From: an uncultured Alphaproteobacteria bacterium
GTDB taxonomy: Bacteria; Pseudomonadota; Alphaproteobacteria; Caulobacterales; Caulobacteraceae
Reading direction: 5' to 3'
Length of the DNA: 64,000 bases
Assembly: GCA_903909375.1 (NCBI GenBank)
Contig: CAIVVM010000017.1
Coordinates: forward strand, 1-64,000
The translations under genes were made by a program, and so were the position numbers. Within the stretch, counting starts at the first letter, position 1. Each line of letters begins with the position of its first letter. Shown here in pieces: positions 7,644 to 15,521 of this stretch. The notes beneath the pieces were generated by a model, which saw nothing but the letters and a program-made list of their open reading frames with translations, did no database searches and was not told where the DNA came from.

Positions 7644-8672
7644 ATGACACGTATCGCGCTGGTTCTGTTGCTGCTGCTGACCTCGGCCTGCGCGCCGATG
7701 GCGATCCAGCGCGCCTACCAGCCGCCGGCCGGATTCCAGGGACCGCACTTCGAGGCCGACGCCGTGATCGCCGCCGACGGCGCGCGGCTGGGTCTCACCA
7801 CCTGGGCCGCAGCGCAGGAGCCTTGGGCGGTGATCGTCGCCGCCCACGGCATGAACGACTACGCCAACGCTTTCCACATCGCCGGGCGCCGTTGGGCCGA
7901 GGCCGGGGTCACGACCTATGCGTACGATCAGCGAGGTTTCGGGCGCTCGCCGGGTCGAGGCATCTGGGCGGGCGATGATCTGATGATCGAGGACCTGCGC
8001 ACGGTCACGGCTCTGGCCCGGGCGCGGCACCCGAACGCGATCATCGCGGTGGTGGGCGAGAGCATGGGCGGCTCGGTGGCGGCGGCGGCGTTCGCAACCG
8101 ATCGCCCGCCTGCCGCTGACCGTCTGGTGTTGCTGGCGCCGGGGGTCTGGGGCTTCAGGACCCAGCCGCTACCCTACAAGACCGCCCTGTGGTTCGCCGC
8201 CCACTTCACGGCCTCGAAGGTCTATACCCCGCCGAGGTTCGTGACGAACCGTGTCAGTCCGACCGACAATATCGAGGAACTGCGCGCCATGGGGCGCGAC
8301 CGGTTGATGATCTGGGGCGCGCGGTCCGACACTCTCTACGGGCTGGTCAAACTGATGAGCCGGGCCGCCCGCCAGGTGGGGGACGATGACCTGCCCACGC
8401 TCTATCTCTATGGCGCCAACGACCAGATCATCCCGAAGCGTGCGGCGTATCGTGCGGTTCGGAACCTCAAGACCCCCGACCGGACGGCCTACTATGCGGC
8501 TGGCTACCATCTGCTGACGCGGGACCGGCAGGGGGCGGTGGTCATCGCCGATGTGCTGGCATTCCTGCGGGACCCGCTCGCGCCGCTGCCCTCGGGCGCG
8601 CCTTCGATCCCGAGAGGGGCTTCAACGGCCGGCGGTCCGAACCGACCCTCGTCGATGCCCGGATCGTCTTGA
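7644..8672 (+). CDS. Lipoprotein alpha/beta hydrolase (monoglyceride lipase-like)
   Basis: The 342-residue protein starts with a lipoprotein signal (LVLLLLLTSAC), so it is probably anchored in the envelope. The alpha/beta-hydrolase core shows the oxyanion-side AAHGMNDYANAF, the YDQRGFGRSPG turn typical of Hydrolase_4/S33 enzymes, the nucleophile elbow GESMGG near residue 137, the acid region YGANDQIIP and a late histidine in AAGYHLLTRD. Such enzymes hydrolyse acylglycerols or related esters. Start: ATG at 7644, 7 bp after the DUF3253 stop and preceded by CAGGGCG. Confidence 0.85.
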   Translation: MTRIALVLLLLLTSACAPMAIQRAYQPPAGFQGPHFEADAVIAADGARLGLTTWAAAQEPWAVIVAAHGMNDYANAFHIAGRRWAEAGVTTYAYDQRGFGRSPGRGIWAGDDLMIEDLRTVTALARARHPNAIIAVVGESMGGSVAAAAFATDRPPAADRLVLLAPGVWGFRTQPLPYKTALWFAAHFTASKVYTPPRFVTNRVSPTDNIEELRAMGRDRLMIWGARSDTLYGLVKLMSRAARQVGDDDLPTLYLYGANDQIIPKRAAYRAVRNLKTPDRTAYYAAGYHLLTRDRQGAVVIADVLAFLRDPLAPLPSGAPSIPRGASTAGGPNRPSSMPGSS

Positions 8673-8728
8673 CATTGCAACCCGTATGTTCTTTGTTTGT
8701 TCCTTTACTGAGATTGAGGGAACAGGTC

Positions 8729-8851
8729 ATGACCATGAGCGGTGGATGCCACTGCGGCGCGGTGCGGTACGCAGTTGAGGGTGAGGCAATGACGCATGCC
8801 CTTTGCCACTGCACGATCATGGACTGGCGCTCGATCGGATCCCTGACGTGA
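8729..8851 (+). pseudogene. Truncated GFA-family gene
   Basis: The frame starts well: GAGGGAACAGGTC lies before the ATG, then MTMSGGCHCGAVRYAVEG and THALCHC follow, which is the N-terminal third of a GFA/CENP-V protein. Immediately after the second cysteine pair the family pattern is lost and translation stops at residue 40, so the CxxC and C-terminal zinc ligands are missing. A full GFA protein is about 120-160 residues. The homology break at about 8815 looks like a deletion or rearrangement junction rather than a frameshift, because no frame continues the family sequence. A TTGACA with 17-bp spacing to TTTGTT at 8669-8697 may be its old promoter. Confidence 0.7.
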
Positions 8852-8906
8852 TCGCGAATACGGTAGAGCTGATCGTCAACCAGCTGCGTCAGAAAGTCGT
8901 CGCGCC

Positions 8907-10202
8907 TCAGGTCTGATAGGCGCGCTCGCCGTGGGACCCCATGTCGAGCCCGTCCTCGATGGTTTCCGGGCTGGCGCGAAGGCCGACGGTGACCTTGCAA
9001 AGCAGCAGGATTGCGAACGAGGCGACGGCCGACCAGGCGCAGACGGCCGCAACGCCCAGGGCCTGCACGCCGAACTGCGAGGCTGCGTCCATGCCCTCTG
9101 CATAGCCCGCGCCGCCCAGCAGGGGCGAAGCGAGGAACGCCACCAGCAGGGTTCCCAGGATTCCGCCGACGCCATGAACCGCGAAAACGTCGAGGCTGTC
9201 GTCCAGCTTGAAGCGATGCTTGACGATATCGACGGCATGGAAGCACACGATGCTGGCCAGCGCGCCCAGGATTACACCGCCAAGCGGGCCGACGAAGCCT
9301 GACGCCGGGGTGACGGTCGCGAGGCCCGCGACCACGCCGGTGACCACCCCCACCATGCTGGAGCGTCCGAACCTGAGCTTCTCGATCACGGCCCAGACCA
9401 GGCCCGCCGTGGCGGCGGACATATGGGTGGCAATCAGGGCGCTGCCTGCCGCGCCATCCGCCGCCAGCGCGCTGCCGGCGTTGAACCCGTACCAGCCGAC
9501 CCAGAGCATGCCAGCGCCCATCATCGTCATACCAGGGTTGTGGGGCGGGTGGACCGTCTTCGGAAAGCCGTCGCGCGGACCCAGCATCGCCACAGCCACC
9601 AGCGAGGCGACGCCCGCCGTGGCATGGACAACAAGACCGCCCGCGTAGTCCATTACCTTGAGCCCGGCCAGCCAGCCGCCGCCCCAGACCCAGTGACAGA
9701 CCGGAGCATAGACCAACAGCAGCCACAGGCCGCTGAACAGCAGCACGGCGCCGAATTTGATCCGCTCCACATAGGCGCCGACGATCAACGCCGGGGTGAT
9801 GATCGCGAAGGTCATCTGGAAGGCGAAGAAGACGCTTTCCGGCAAGGCGCCCGTGACGGCGCCGCGCACATCGGGCAGGCCGAACTTGGCCAGATCGCCG
9901 ATGATCGGGTTCGAGCCCGAGAAGGCCAGACTATAGCCGCCGAACAGCCAGAGCACCGAGCCCAGGCAGGCGATGGCCACGCAATGCATCATCACGGACA
10001 GCGCGTTCTTGGAGCGCACGAGACCGGCGTAGAACAGGGCCAGGCCCGGTAGTGTCATGAACAGCACCAGGGCGGTTGCAGCCAGGATCCAGGCCGTGTG
10101 GCCGGAGTCCGCAACCGGTGCGGCGACCTGTGCGGTGGCCGCCGGGCCCGCGCCCAGGGCGATGATGGCCGCAAGGCCTGCGAGCGCGCGTGCACGTTTC
10201 AT
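8907..10202 (-). CDS. amt: Ammonium transporter (Amt family)
   Basis: A 431-residue inner-membrane channel with an N-terminal signal-like helix and about eleven membrane segments. Family landmarks are the gate region FFAFQMTFAIITPALIVGA, the first pore histidine in GGLVVHATAGVASLVA and the second in FAVHGVGGILGTL. The ATG at 10202 is supported by GGAGGGAATAG upstream; longer frames start without such a site. Amt proteins take up ammonium and are normally blocked by a PII protein such as GlnK. No glnK gene is adjacent here, which is less common. A sigma-54-type promoter candidate lies 80-95 bp upstream. Confidence 0.93.
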   Translation of the reverse strand: MKRARALAGLAAIIALGAGPAATAQVAAPVADSGHTAWILAATALVLFMTLPGLALFYAGLVRSKNALSVMMHCVAIACLGSVLWLFGGYSLAFSGSNPIIGDLAKFGLPDVRGAVTGALPESVFFAFQMTFAIITPALIVGAYVERIKFGAVLLFSGLWLLLVYAPVCHWVWGGGWLAGLKVMDYAGGLVVHATAGVASLVAVAMLGPRDGFPKTVHPPHNPGMTMMGAGMLWVGWYGFNAGSALAADGAAGSALIATHMSAATAGLVWAVIEKLRFGRSSMVGVVTGVVAGLATVTPASGFVGPLGGVILGALASIVCFHAVDIVKHRFKLDDSLDVFAVHGVGGILGTLLVAFLASPLLGGAGYAEGMDAASQFGVQALGVAAVCAWSAVASFAILLLCKVTVGLRASPETIEDGLDMGSHGERAYQT

Positions 10203-10265
10203 GGCGTCTATTCCCTCCGCCGATGCCACCAACGGTTTTCCGTCATGTGCCTGTTCATCGGGCAG

Positions 10266-10290
10266 GATTTGCATAGCCAGTGTGCAAATC
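10266..10290. promoter_or_regulatory. Perfect inverted repeat overlapping the amt -12 element
   Basis: GATTTGCA (10266-10273) and TGCAAATC (10283-10290) are perfect 8-bp complements separated by 9 bp. The right arm includes the GC of the candidate sigma-54 -12 element of amt. The half-site spacing of 17 bp centre to centre is close to two helical turns, as expected for a dimeric regulator. A bound protein here would block polymerase. Alternatively the stem acts in the leader RNA. No regulator can be named. Confidence 0.5.
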
Positions 10291-10298
10291 ATCGACCA
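10283..10298 (-). promoter_or_regulatory. Candidate sigma-54 promoter of amt
   Basis: Read on the minus strand the sequence is TGGTCGATGATTTGCA. It carries the GG and GC pairs with exactly 10 bp between them and the TTGCA -12 block of the sigma-54 consensus TGGCACN5TTGCA; the middle CAC is not conserved. It lies 80-95 bp upstream of the amt start. Nitrogen-regulated amt genes in Proteobacteria commonly use NtrC and sigma-54, so the site fits the gene. I did not find a convincing NtrC enhancer upstream. Confidence 0.55.
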
Positions 10299-10392
10299 GA
10301 GGGGTTCGGGCGAGCTCTGGAAATGCCCAAAGCCCGCCCGTGTCTTCGCCAGTTTTATGAGCAATTGGCGCCGAAATCCTGGGCAATCGTGG

Positions 10393-10965
10393 TCAGCGCG
10401 CTCGCCGCGCGAGCCAGGTCTCCCGGGTCAAACGCCAGACCTGCACTTCACCCGGGCCGGAGACAAACTGCCGAGGTTCGACGTAGGCCCGCTCCGCGCC
10501 CTGCTTTTCCTTGATCCTGCCCGATGCCGTGTTGGCTGTTGAGTTGGTCAGGTAGAGCCAGGGATAGGCCAGTGTCTGGAAGGCGTAGTCCGTCACGGCG
10601 TCTGCCGCCTCGGTCATCAGTCCCTGGCCATGCAGCAAGGGATCCAGCCAGAAACCCCGGCTGTCCCGCCGCTCGGGATCAAAGGCCCACAGGTCGATCC
10701 GGCCGCGGAGTTCGTCGGAGCCCTTGAGCGTGATCGCCCAGTAGAACTTCAGGTCCCTGGCGCGATCCTCCAGACACTGGGCCATGTTGGTCGCCGCGCC
10801 GTCTTCGGGATAGGGCCAGGGCACCTGGGCATAGAGGTGCTTCACGACCTCCCACTGCGGGAAGAGCCGCTGAATGGCAGGTGTATCGCGCGCCTCAAGC
10901 GGGCGCAGGATCAATCGCTCGGTCTCAAGGACCGGCGTGGGGGGGAGGGGTATCTGGTCAGTCAT
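10393..10965 (-). CDS. GNAT acetyltransferase, RimJ/RimL type
   Basis: The 190-residue protein begins with the RimJ/RimL-like ETERLILRPLEARD near residue 14. The acetyl-CoA-binding part is RRDSRGFWLDPLLHGQGLMTEA, a variant of the RxxGxG/A loop (LHGQGL), followed by ITDYAF-like and NxxSxxxxxKxGx-like regions (TNSTANTASGRIKEKQG). It would transfer an acetyl group to an amine, perhaps a protein N-terminus or a small molecule. The gene is on the same strand as amt, 190 bp upstream, with a separate promoter region between them. Confidence 0.82.
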   Translation of the reverse strand: MTDQIPLPPTPVLETERLILRPLEARDTPAIQRLFPQWEVVKHLYAQVPWPYPEDGAATNMAQCLEDRARDLKFYWAITLKGSDELRGRIDLWAFDPERRDSRGFWLDPLLHGQGLMTEAADAVTDYAFQTLAYPWLYLTNSTANTASGRIKEKQGAERAYVEPRQFVSGPGEVQVWRLTRETWLARRAR

Positions 10966-11023
10966 CTCCGGGGTCTTTCCTTAAAGAGCCGGAGGCCGGG
11001 GTGCGCCTTCCTGAAATTCATCA

Positions 11024-11049
11024 AAACCCCGGCCGGTCCGGCGGGGTTT
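11024..11049 (-). terminator. Hairpin terminator after the MFS pair
   Basis: AAACCCCG and CGGGGTTT pair around a GC-rich centre that extends the stem. On the minus strand the stem ends in GGGGTTTTGATG, a short T tract, so the element fits an intrinsic terminator for the minus-strand transporter gene whose stop codon is 160 bp away. The U tract is short, so efficiency is uncertain. Confidence 0.55.
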
Positions 11050-11208
11050 GAGGTCTGGAAGGCTAGGCTGCGTTGGCGCGCAGAGATCCGTCCAGACGCC
11101 CCGCGGGGGTGGCGCCGTTGCAACCGGACGGATTTGACGAGGTGCGAACCATGAAGGGCCGGTAGCACGGTTCAGGCTTGCCGACAATTTGGCGACTTGC
11201 AGCCGCCC

Positions 11209-12576
11209 TCAAGCCTCCAGCCGCTTACGTGGCTCGCCCACGGCAATGTAGAGGATGACCAGGGCCGCCACCAGGAAGCCGATCGAGGCGCCGAACACAA
11301 CGCTGTAGCCGTAGAGGTCGGCCACCAGGCCACCGAGCAGGGGGCCAAGCGTGGCGGTTAGACTTTCGGCCGTTGCGGAAACGGCGATGCGCATGGGCAG
11401 GTCGTCGCGGTCGCCGAACTCGAGGATCATGGTCTGGGCGGCCATGTTGTAGCCGGCCTGGGAGGCCCCTAGCCCGAAGAACGCCACGAAGATCGCCGGC
11501 GTCGAATGGAAGTTGATCAGGACGATGGTGGCCCCGATCCAGCCAACGATGGACAGCAGCAGTACCAACCGGAAGCCGGTCTTGTCGCCCATGTAGCCCC
11601 AGAGCAGGTTGGAGAGCGTATCGGCCCCGAGGAAGGCCAGGGAGAGGAGGCCCAGAGTGGCCCCCGTCATCTCGATCTGCTGGCCAACGTAGAGGATGAA
11701 GAACGGCGTTGCGATCCGGGCCGACGTGGCCAGCATTTGGACGACGATGAAGAAGCCGTAGGCCTTGTCTTGCCGGATCAGATCCGGGAACTCGCGAAGC
11801 CGATCCCGGAAGCGGCCCTCAGCGCGCACAGTTGGCGGCTCGGGCTCCTTGAGTAGAAGTTGCAATGCCCACAGGCCCAGGCTGGTCAGCACAAAGGCGA
11901 AGACGAAGGTGGTGGAATAGCCGTTACCGAAGATGTTCGGGCCGATGAAGTACTTGCCCGCGACGAAGGCCAGGATCGCCGCGATCGCGCCGCCCGTGGC
12001 GTTGCGCCAGGCCTGCAGGCGACCGCGACGGCTGAGCGGAATCACCTTGGACATCAGCAGGCTGAACACCACGCGCTGGGCGCCCATGAAAATGCCGAAC
12101 ATCATCATGAAAAACAGCACGGACCAGACCAGCGGATTGACCGGAATGGGGTCGCTCCAGGGCATCGAGACCGCGAATGTCTTGTTGGGAATGAACCAGC
12201 CCGAGAGCGCGATGCCAAGGATGGCGAGGCGCCCCATGCTGCCCATCAGGACCGCAGCCGGCATCACCTTCTTGCGATGCTCGATCTTGGTGCCGGCGAA
12301 GATAGGCGAGATGATCCCGCCCGCCTGTTGCAGAGCCAGGCCCAGGCCCACAATGGTGTTGGAACCGGAAATCTGGAACAGATAGGCGGGCAGGAAGGTC
12401 GGCGCATTGACCAACCTGAAGCCGGTCATGCCCAACATGCCGTGCAGGTAGTTGCCGAGATAGTTCCGCTTGAGATTGTCCCAGACGAATTTCTCGTAGG
12501 CGGCCTCGCGCTCGGCGAGATCACCCTCGACGGGACCGCCCTTACCGGGATCGGCGCTCTCGCTCCTGTTTTCCAT
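11209..12576 (-). CDS. MFS transporter
   Basis: A 455-residue integral membrane protein with about twelve hydrophobic segments. Between segments 2 and 3 is SRRG-type loop material (PLSRRGRLQAWRNATGG lies in the mid-loop), and LFGLGASQAGYNMAAQT and GPLLGGLVADLYGYSVVFG fit the MFS C-terminal half. About 45 charged cytosolic residues precede the first membrane segment. I chose the ATG at 12576, preceded by GCAGCAGGG; an upstream GTG at 12663 in the same frame lacks a ribosome-binding site. Substrate unknown. It follows another MFS gene on the same strand. Confidence 0.8.
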   Translation of the reverse strand: MENRSESADPGKGGPVEGDLAEREAAYEKFVWDNLKRNYLGNYLHGMLGMTGFRLVNAPTFLPAYLFQISGSNTIVGLGLALQQAGGIISPIFAGTKIEHRKKVMPAAVLMGSMGRLAILGIALSGWFIPNKTFAVSMPWSDPIPVNPLVWSVLFFMMMFGIFMGAQRVVFSLLMSKVIPLSRRGRLQAWRNATGGAIAAILAFVAGKYFIGPNIFGNGYSTTFVFAFVLTSLGLWALQLLLKEPEPPTVRAEGRFRDRLREFPDLIRQDKAYGFFIVVQMLATSARIATPFFILYVGQQIEMTGATLGLLSLAFLGADTLSNLLWGYMGDKTGFRLVLLLSIVGWIGATIVLINFHSTPAIFVAFFGLGASQAGYNMAAQTMILEFGDRDDLPMRIAVSATAESLTATLGPLLGGLVADLYGYSVVFGASIGFLVAALVILYIAVGEPRKRLEA

Positions 12577-12704
12577 ACCCTGCTGCCGCGCCGCAGAGAT
12601 CTCCGCGCGGCGTCCTATACTGGCTACTGTTTCGAAGATCCGGTCTGCTGCCGGCGTTCGCACCTATGCTAAGGGGATTTGGCGCCGGTGCAACGGGCAA
12701 GGTG

Positions 12705-13850
12705 TCAGGTCCAGCGTTTGGTTGAGTATCCTCGCCAGACGATCACGAAACTGGCGGCAGCGCCGACCAGCCCCAGCAGGATTGACGCCGAGAGTGGAAG
12801 GCCCGCGGCCGTCATTGCTGCCGCAGCCAGGCACACGGCGCCGCAGCCGAGATCCCAACCGCCCTCAGTCGCCACATGAAACCGCAAGGGGCAGGGCGAG
12901 GCCTTTGCAAGATTGTAGACGGGGGTCATCAAGGCTGGCGCCCAGAGCCCGACGACCAGGGCGCCCAGGGCATTGGCCGTGACGGCCAGCCAGGGCAGGT
13001 TCATGCTCCCGGCCCGCAGCAGCACGACGCCGATACTGACGACCGTGGCGATGATCAGAGCGCGCCGACCGTGTCCTGCGTCAATATGGCGGCCAATCAA
13101 CAGGCTGAACACCGCGCCCACCGCCGCCGCCAGGGCCATCGCGGCGCCATAGGCGGTGTAGCTCTCCGAGAGCGACACGAAGAGGGCGATTGTCCAGACG
13201 TGGTGATAGCCGCCAGCGAAAATGCCGTCGGCGAACATCAGGCGCGCGCCCAACCGAGCGGCGCGCCAGGCGCCGGGCGCCTTGCGGGCGACCCTGACAT
13301 TGGGACCGCCCAGAAGCGGAAGCGCCGATAGCGCCTGGAGACATCCGGCCGCGGCAAAGAGGATCACCGGGCCGCCTGTCACCAGCACCCAGCCCCCCGC
13401 CAGCGGCGCCAGGATGCCGGACAGGGCGCCCATCGCCTCGCGGGCGCCGATCTGTCCGCCGCGATGTTCGGCGTCGCCGAGGCTGGCGAAGTAGGCGTGA
13501 AAGCAGGTCCAGTAGATGACGCTGCCCGGGGTCGCCACCGCGAACCAGAGGAACAGCATCAGGTCCGGCCCATTGACCAGGGACAGGATGGGGTAGGCGG
13601 CGGCCTCCAGCAGGATGGCGGTGATCAGCAGAGGCTTAAGGCCAAATCGTGCGGCCAATGGCGGGACGATCGGGCGTACGACAAAGCGCGCCGCGACGAG
13701 GCCCGCCTGGATTACAAGTGTCGCCGGAACGGAGAAGCCGGCGCGCAGCAGGAAGGCGAGGACAAAAACCCCGCCCGCGCCCGCTGCGATCGCCTGGATG
13801 GCGTAGTGGACGTTGACGCGATTGATCGCGCTGTTGCCGAAGAAACTCAT
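12705..13850 (-). CDS. MFS transporter
   Basis: The 381-residue hydrophobic protein has roughly eleven to twelve membrane helices and lies upstream of a second MFS gene with 128 bp between. Visible features are the paired loops RPIVPPLAARFGLKPL and LIGRHIDAGHGRRAL at equivalent places in the two halves (the MFS A-loop position) and the helix GAREAMGALSGILAPLAGGWVL. No substrate is evident. There is no good ribosome-binding site in front of the ATG. Confidence 0.78.
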   Translation of the reverse strand: MSFFGNSAINRVNVHYAIQAIAAGAGGVFVLAFLLRAGFSVPATLVIQAGLVAARFVVRPIVPPLAARFGLKPLLITAILLEAAAYPILSLVNGPDLMLFLWFAVATPGSVIYWTCFHAYFASLGDAEHRGGQIGAREAMGALSGILAPLAGGWVLVTGGPVILFAAAGCLQALSALPLLGGPNVRVARKAPGAWRAARLGARLMFADGIFAGGYHHVWTIALFVSLSESYTAYGAAMALAAAVGAVFSLLIGRHIDAGHGRRALIIATVVSIGVVLLRAGSMNLPWLAVTANALGALVVGLWAPALMTPVYNLAKASPCPLRFHVATEGGWDLGCGAVCLAAAAMTAAGLPLSASILLGLVGAAASFVIVWRGYSTKRWT

Positions 13851-14058
13851 GGAAGGAGCCTGGAACAGAGACGCAGTTGGAAGCCATTCGCCGGTCTCCG
13901 GCGGCGGGCCTCGGGGGCTAGGCGGGGGAGATCAGGCCCGGAGGCGCTCTGTGCACATGCGTCGAGATAGACATGGCGACTCGCAGGCCGCAAGCTCAAC
14001 CTTTGCCGGTCGGATCCGAATGCTTATGCTTTGAGCGCGCAGCGACGGAGCCAAGGCG

Positions 14059-14829
14059 ATGAATTTCGGGCGGGCGTTTGATGGTGTGGCGGATCTCTAC
14101 GCTGATGTCCGGCCGGGCTATCTGCCGGCGTTGTTCGACGACCTTGTCGCAATGGGCGCATTGGGGCCGTCGAAGGCGGTGCTGGAGGTCGGCTGTGGGG
14201 CCGGCCAGGCGACAGAGGATCTGGCGAGGCGATCAGGCCGGGTGGTCGCGATTGACCCTGGCGAGAGGCTGATTTCGAACGCCAGACGCGGGGTTTCGGC
14301 AGAGAATGTCAGCTTCATTGTCTCGACATTCGAGGATCTTGACGCAACGCCAGCGTCCTTTGACCTGATCGCGTCTGCCCAGGCTTGGCACTGGGTCGAT
14401 CCGGAAGTCGGATTCACCAAGGCGGCCAGCATGCTCCGGCCCGACGGCTGTCTGGCGATCTTCGGGCATGTGCCGATGATGGTGCCCGAGGCGCTACAGC
14501 CGGCTTTTCGTGCGGCGTTCGAAACCTATTGGCCAGGAGCCTGGGGGCAACCGCCGCCGCAGAGTTGGTATCTGCCGCAGGGTCCTGTCTCCTCGCTGGT
14601 TGCGGCGAGCAGACAGTTTCAGCCGGCAGAGCATCGGGGCTACAGCTGGACCTGGACGTTCGATCCGGATCTTTTTGGCCGCTATCTGCGGACCGATTCC
14701 AGCTACCATGTTCTGGCCGAGGCGCCTCGTTTCGCCCTGTTCGACGCGCTGTCGGTTGCGATCGCGGATCAGGGCGGAACATATGATTCCGCCTGGGAGA
14801 CCCACCTCTATGTGGTCCGGAAAGCCTGA
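14059..14829 (+). CDS. Class I SAM-dependent methyltransferase
   Basis: A 256-residue protein of the UbiE/Methyltransf_11 type. It opens FGRAFDGVADLYADVRPGYLP, a start often seen in this subgroup. Motif I is VLEVGCGAGQATEDLARR near residue 40, motif II VVAIDPGERLI, and ASAQAWHWVDPE near residue 110 is the characteristic motif IV of these enzymes. The acceptor substrate is unknown. The gene ends 12 bp before the convergent DUF6134 gene. Confidence 0.85.
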   Translation: MNFGRAFDGVADLYADVRPGYLPALFDDLVAMGALGPSKAVLEVGCGAGQATEDLARRSGRVVAIDPGERLISNARRGVSAENVSFIVSTFEDLDATPASFDLIASAQAWHWVDPEVGFTKAASMLRPDGCLAIFGHVPMMVPEALQPAFRAAFETYWPGAWGQPPPQSWYLPQGPVSSLVAASRQFQPAEHRGYSWTWTFDPDLFGRYLRTDSSYHVLAEAPRFALFDALSVAIADQGGTYDSAWETHLYVVRKA

Positions 14830-14841
14830 TGGCGCGCGAAT

Positions 14842-15450
14842 TCAGACCCGCTTGTATTCCATCTTCGAGCCGTCCTCGAGCTTGCCGCGCAGCGCCAGCC
14901 AATTGCCCGAGGCGTCGTAGAAGTCGTCGATCTCCGCGTCGCCGCGGATCTGCCAATGCCCCGGCGCCATCTGGGTGCAGCGAACCTTCAGCAGCTTGCC
15001 TTCCTGCTGGTTGAAGAGGGGGCGGGTGAAGTTTGCGGCGTTCCAGTGGCTTAGGGGGACGGCGTCTGCTGGTCCGCGTTGAGCGCCCGCCGGGCCGGTG
15101 ATCTGGACAAAGCCTGGCATGGCGCGGGCCGAGGCCCTGGTGATCTTGCCGTTGCCGTTGGTGGTGGTCTCGACACTGGCCCATTTGCCGCCGACCCACT
15201 TCTCTACAGCGTTGTGCTTGTACTTGTAGACCGGCACCGGCCCGACCTTCACCGTCATGGCGACGTCGGCGGTGATGGTGCGATTGGCGTCATCACCGCT
15301 GAAGGTCATCACGTGTTCGCCCACCTTGGTCCCGTTGCGGAAGACCTGGAAGGCCAGACGCGCTGGCGGAGCGGCCAGGGCAAGACCGGGTGACAGGGCC
15401 AGACCGGCGCCGCCCAGGATCAACTCTCGGCGTCCCAACATAAGGCTCAT
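14842..15450 (-). CDS. DUF6134 family protein, Tat-exported
   Basis: The 202-residue protein has a twin-arginine signal (GRRELILGGAGLALSPG). The mature part starts APPARLAFQVFRNGTKVGEH, the opening strand of DUF6134, and continues as an all-beta domain with TVKVGPVPVYKYKHNAVEKW. Function unknown; the fold resembles lipid-binding or DUF3108-like periplasmic proteins. I took the ATG at 15450, preceded by GTGGAG, rather than a longer frame starting within the next gene's 3' end. Confidence 0.72.
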   Translation of the reverse strand: MSLMLGRRELILGGAGLALSPGLALAAPPARLAFQVFRNGTKVGEHVMTFSGDDANRTITADVAMTVKVGPVPVYKYKHNAVEKWVGGKWASVETTTNGNGKITRASARAMPGFVQITGPAGAQRGPADAVPLSHWNAANFTRPLFNQQEGKLLKVRCTQMAPGHWQIRGDAEIDDFYDASGNWLALRGKLEDGSKMEYKRV

Positions 15451-15521
15451 AGCGACTCCACTGGAAATCGGACTTCTGGCGGCACTATAGACCCCAGTCT
15501 GTGGCGATCCGGTGGCGGGCG

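Noticed and set aside
8542-9726. Minus-strand frame of 394 codons across the amt gene
   Set aside because: It runs out of frame through a clear ammonium transporter and only its part between about 8810 and 8905 looks protein-like, which is treated as a separate finding.
11050-11208. Small RNA or gene in the spacer behind the MFS genes
   Set aside because: Apart from the hairpin terminator I saw no promoter, conserved motif or frame with a ribosome-binding site.
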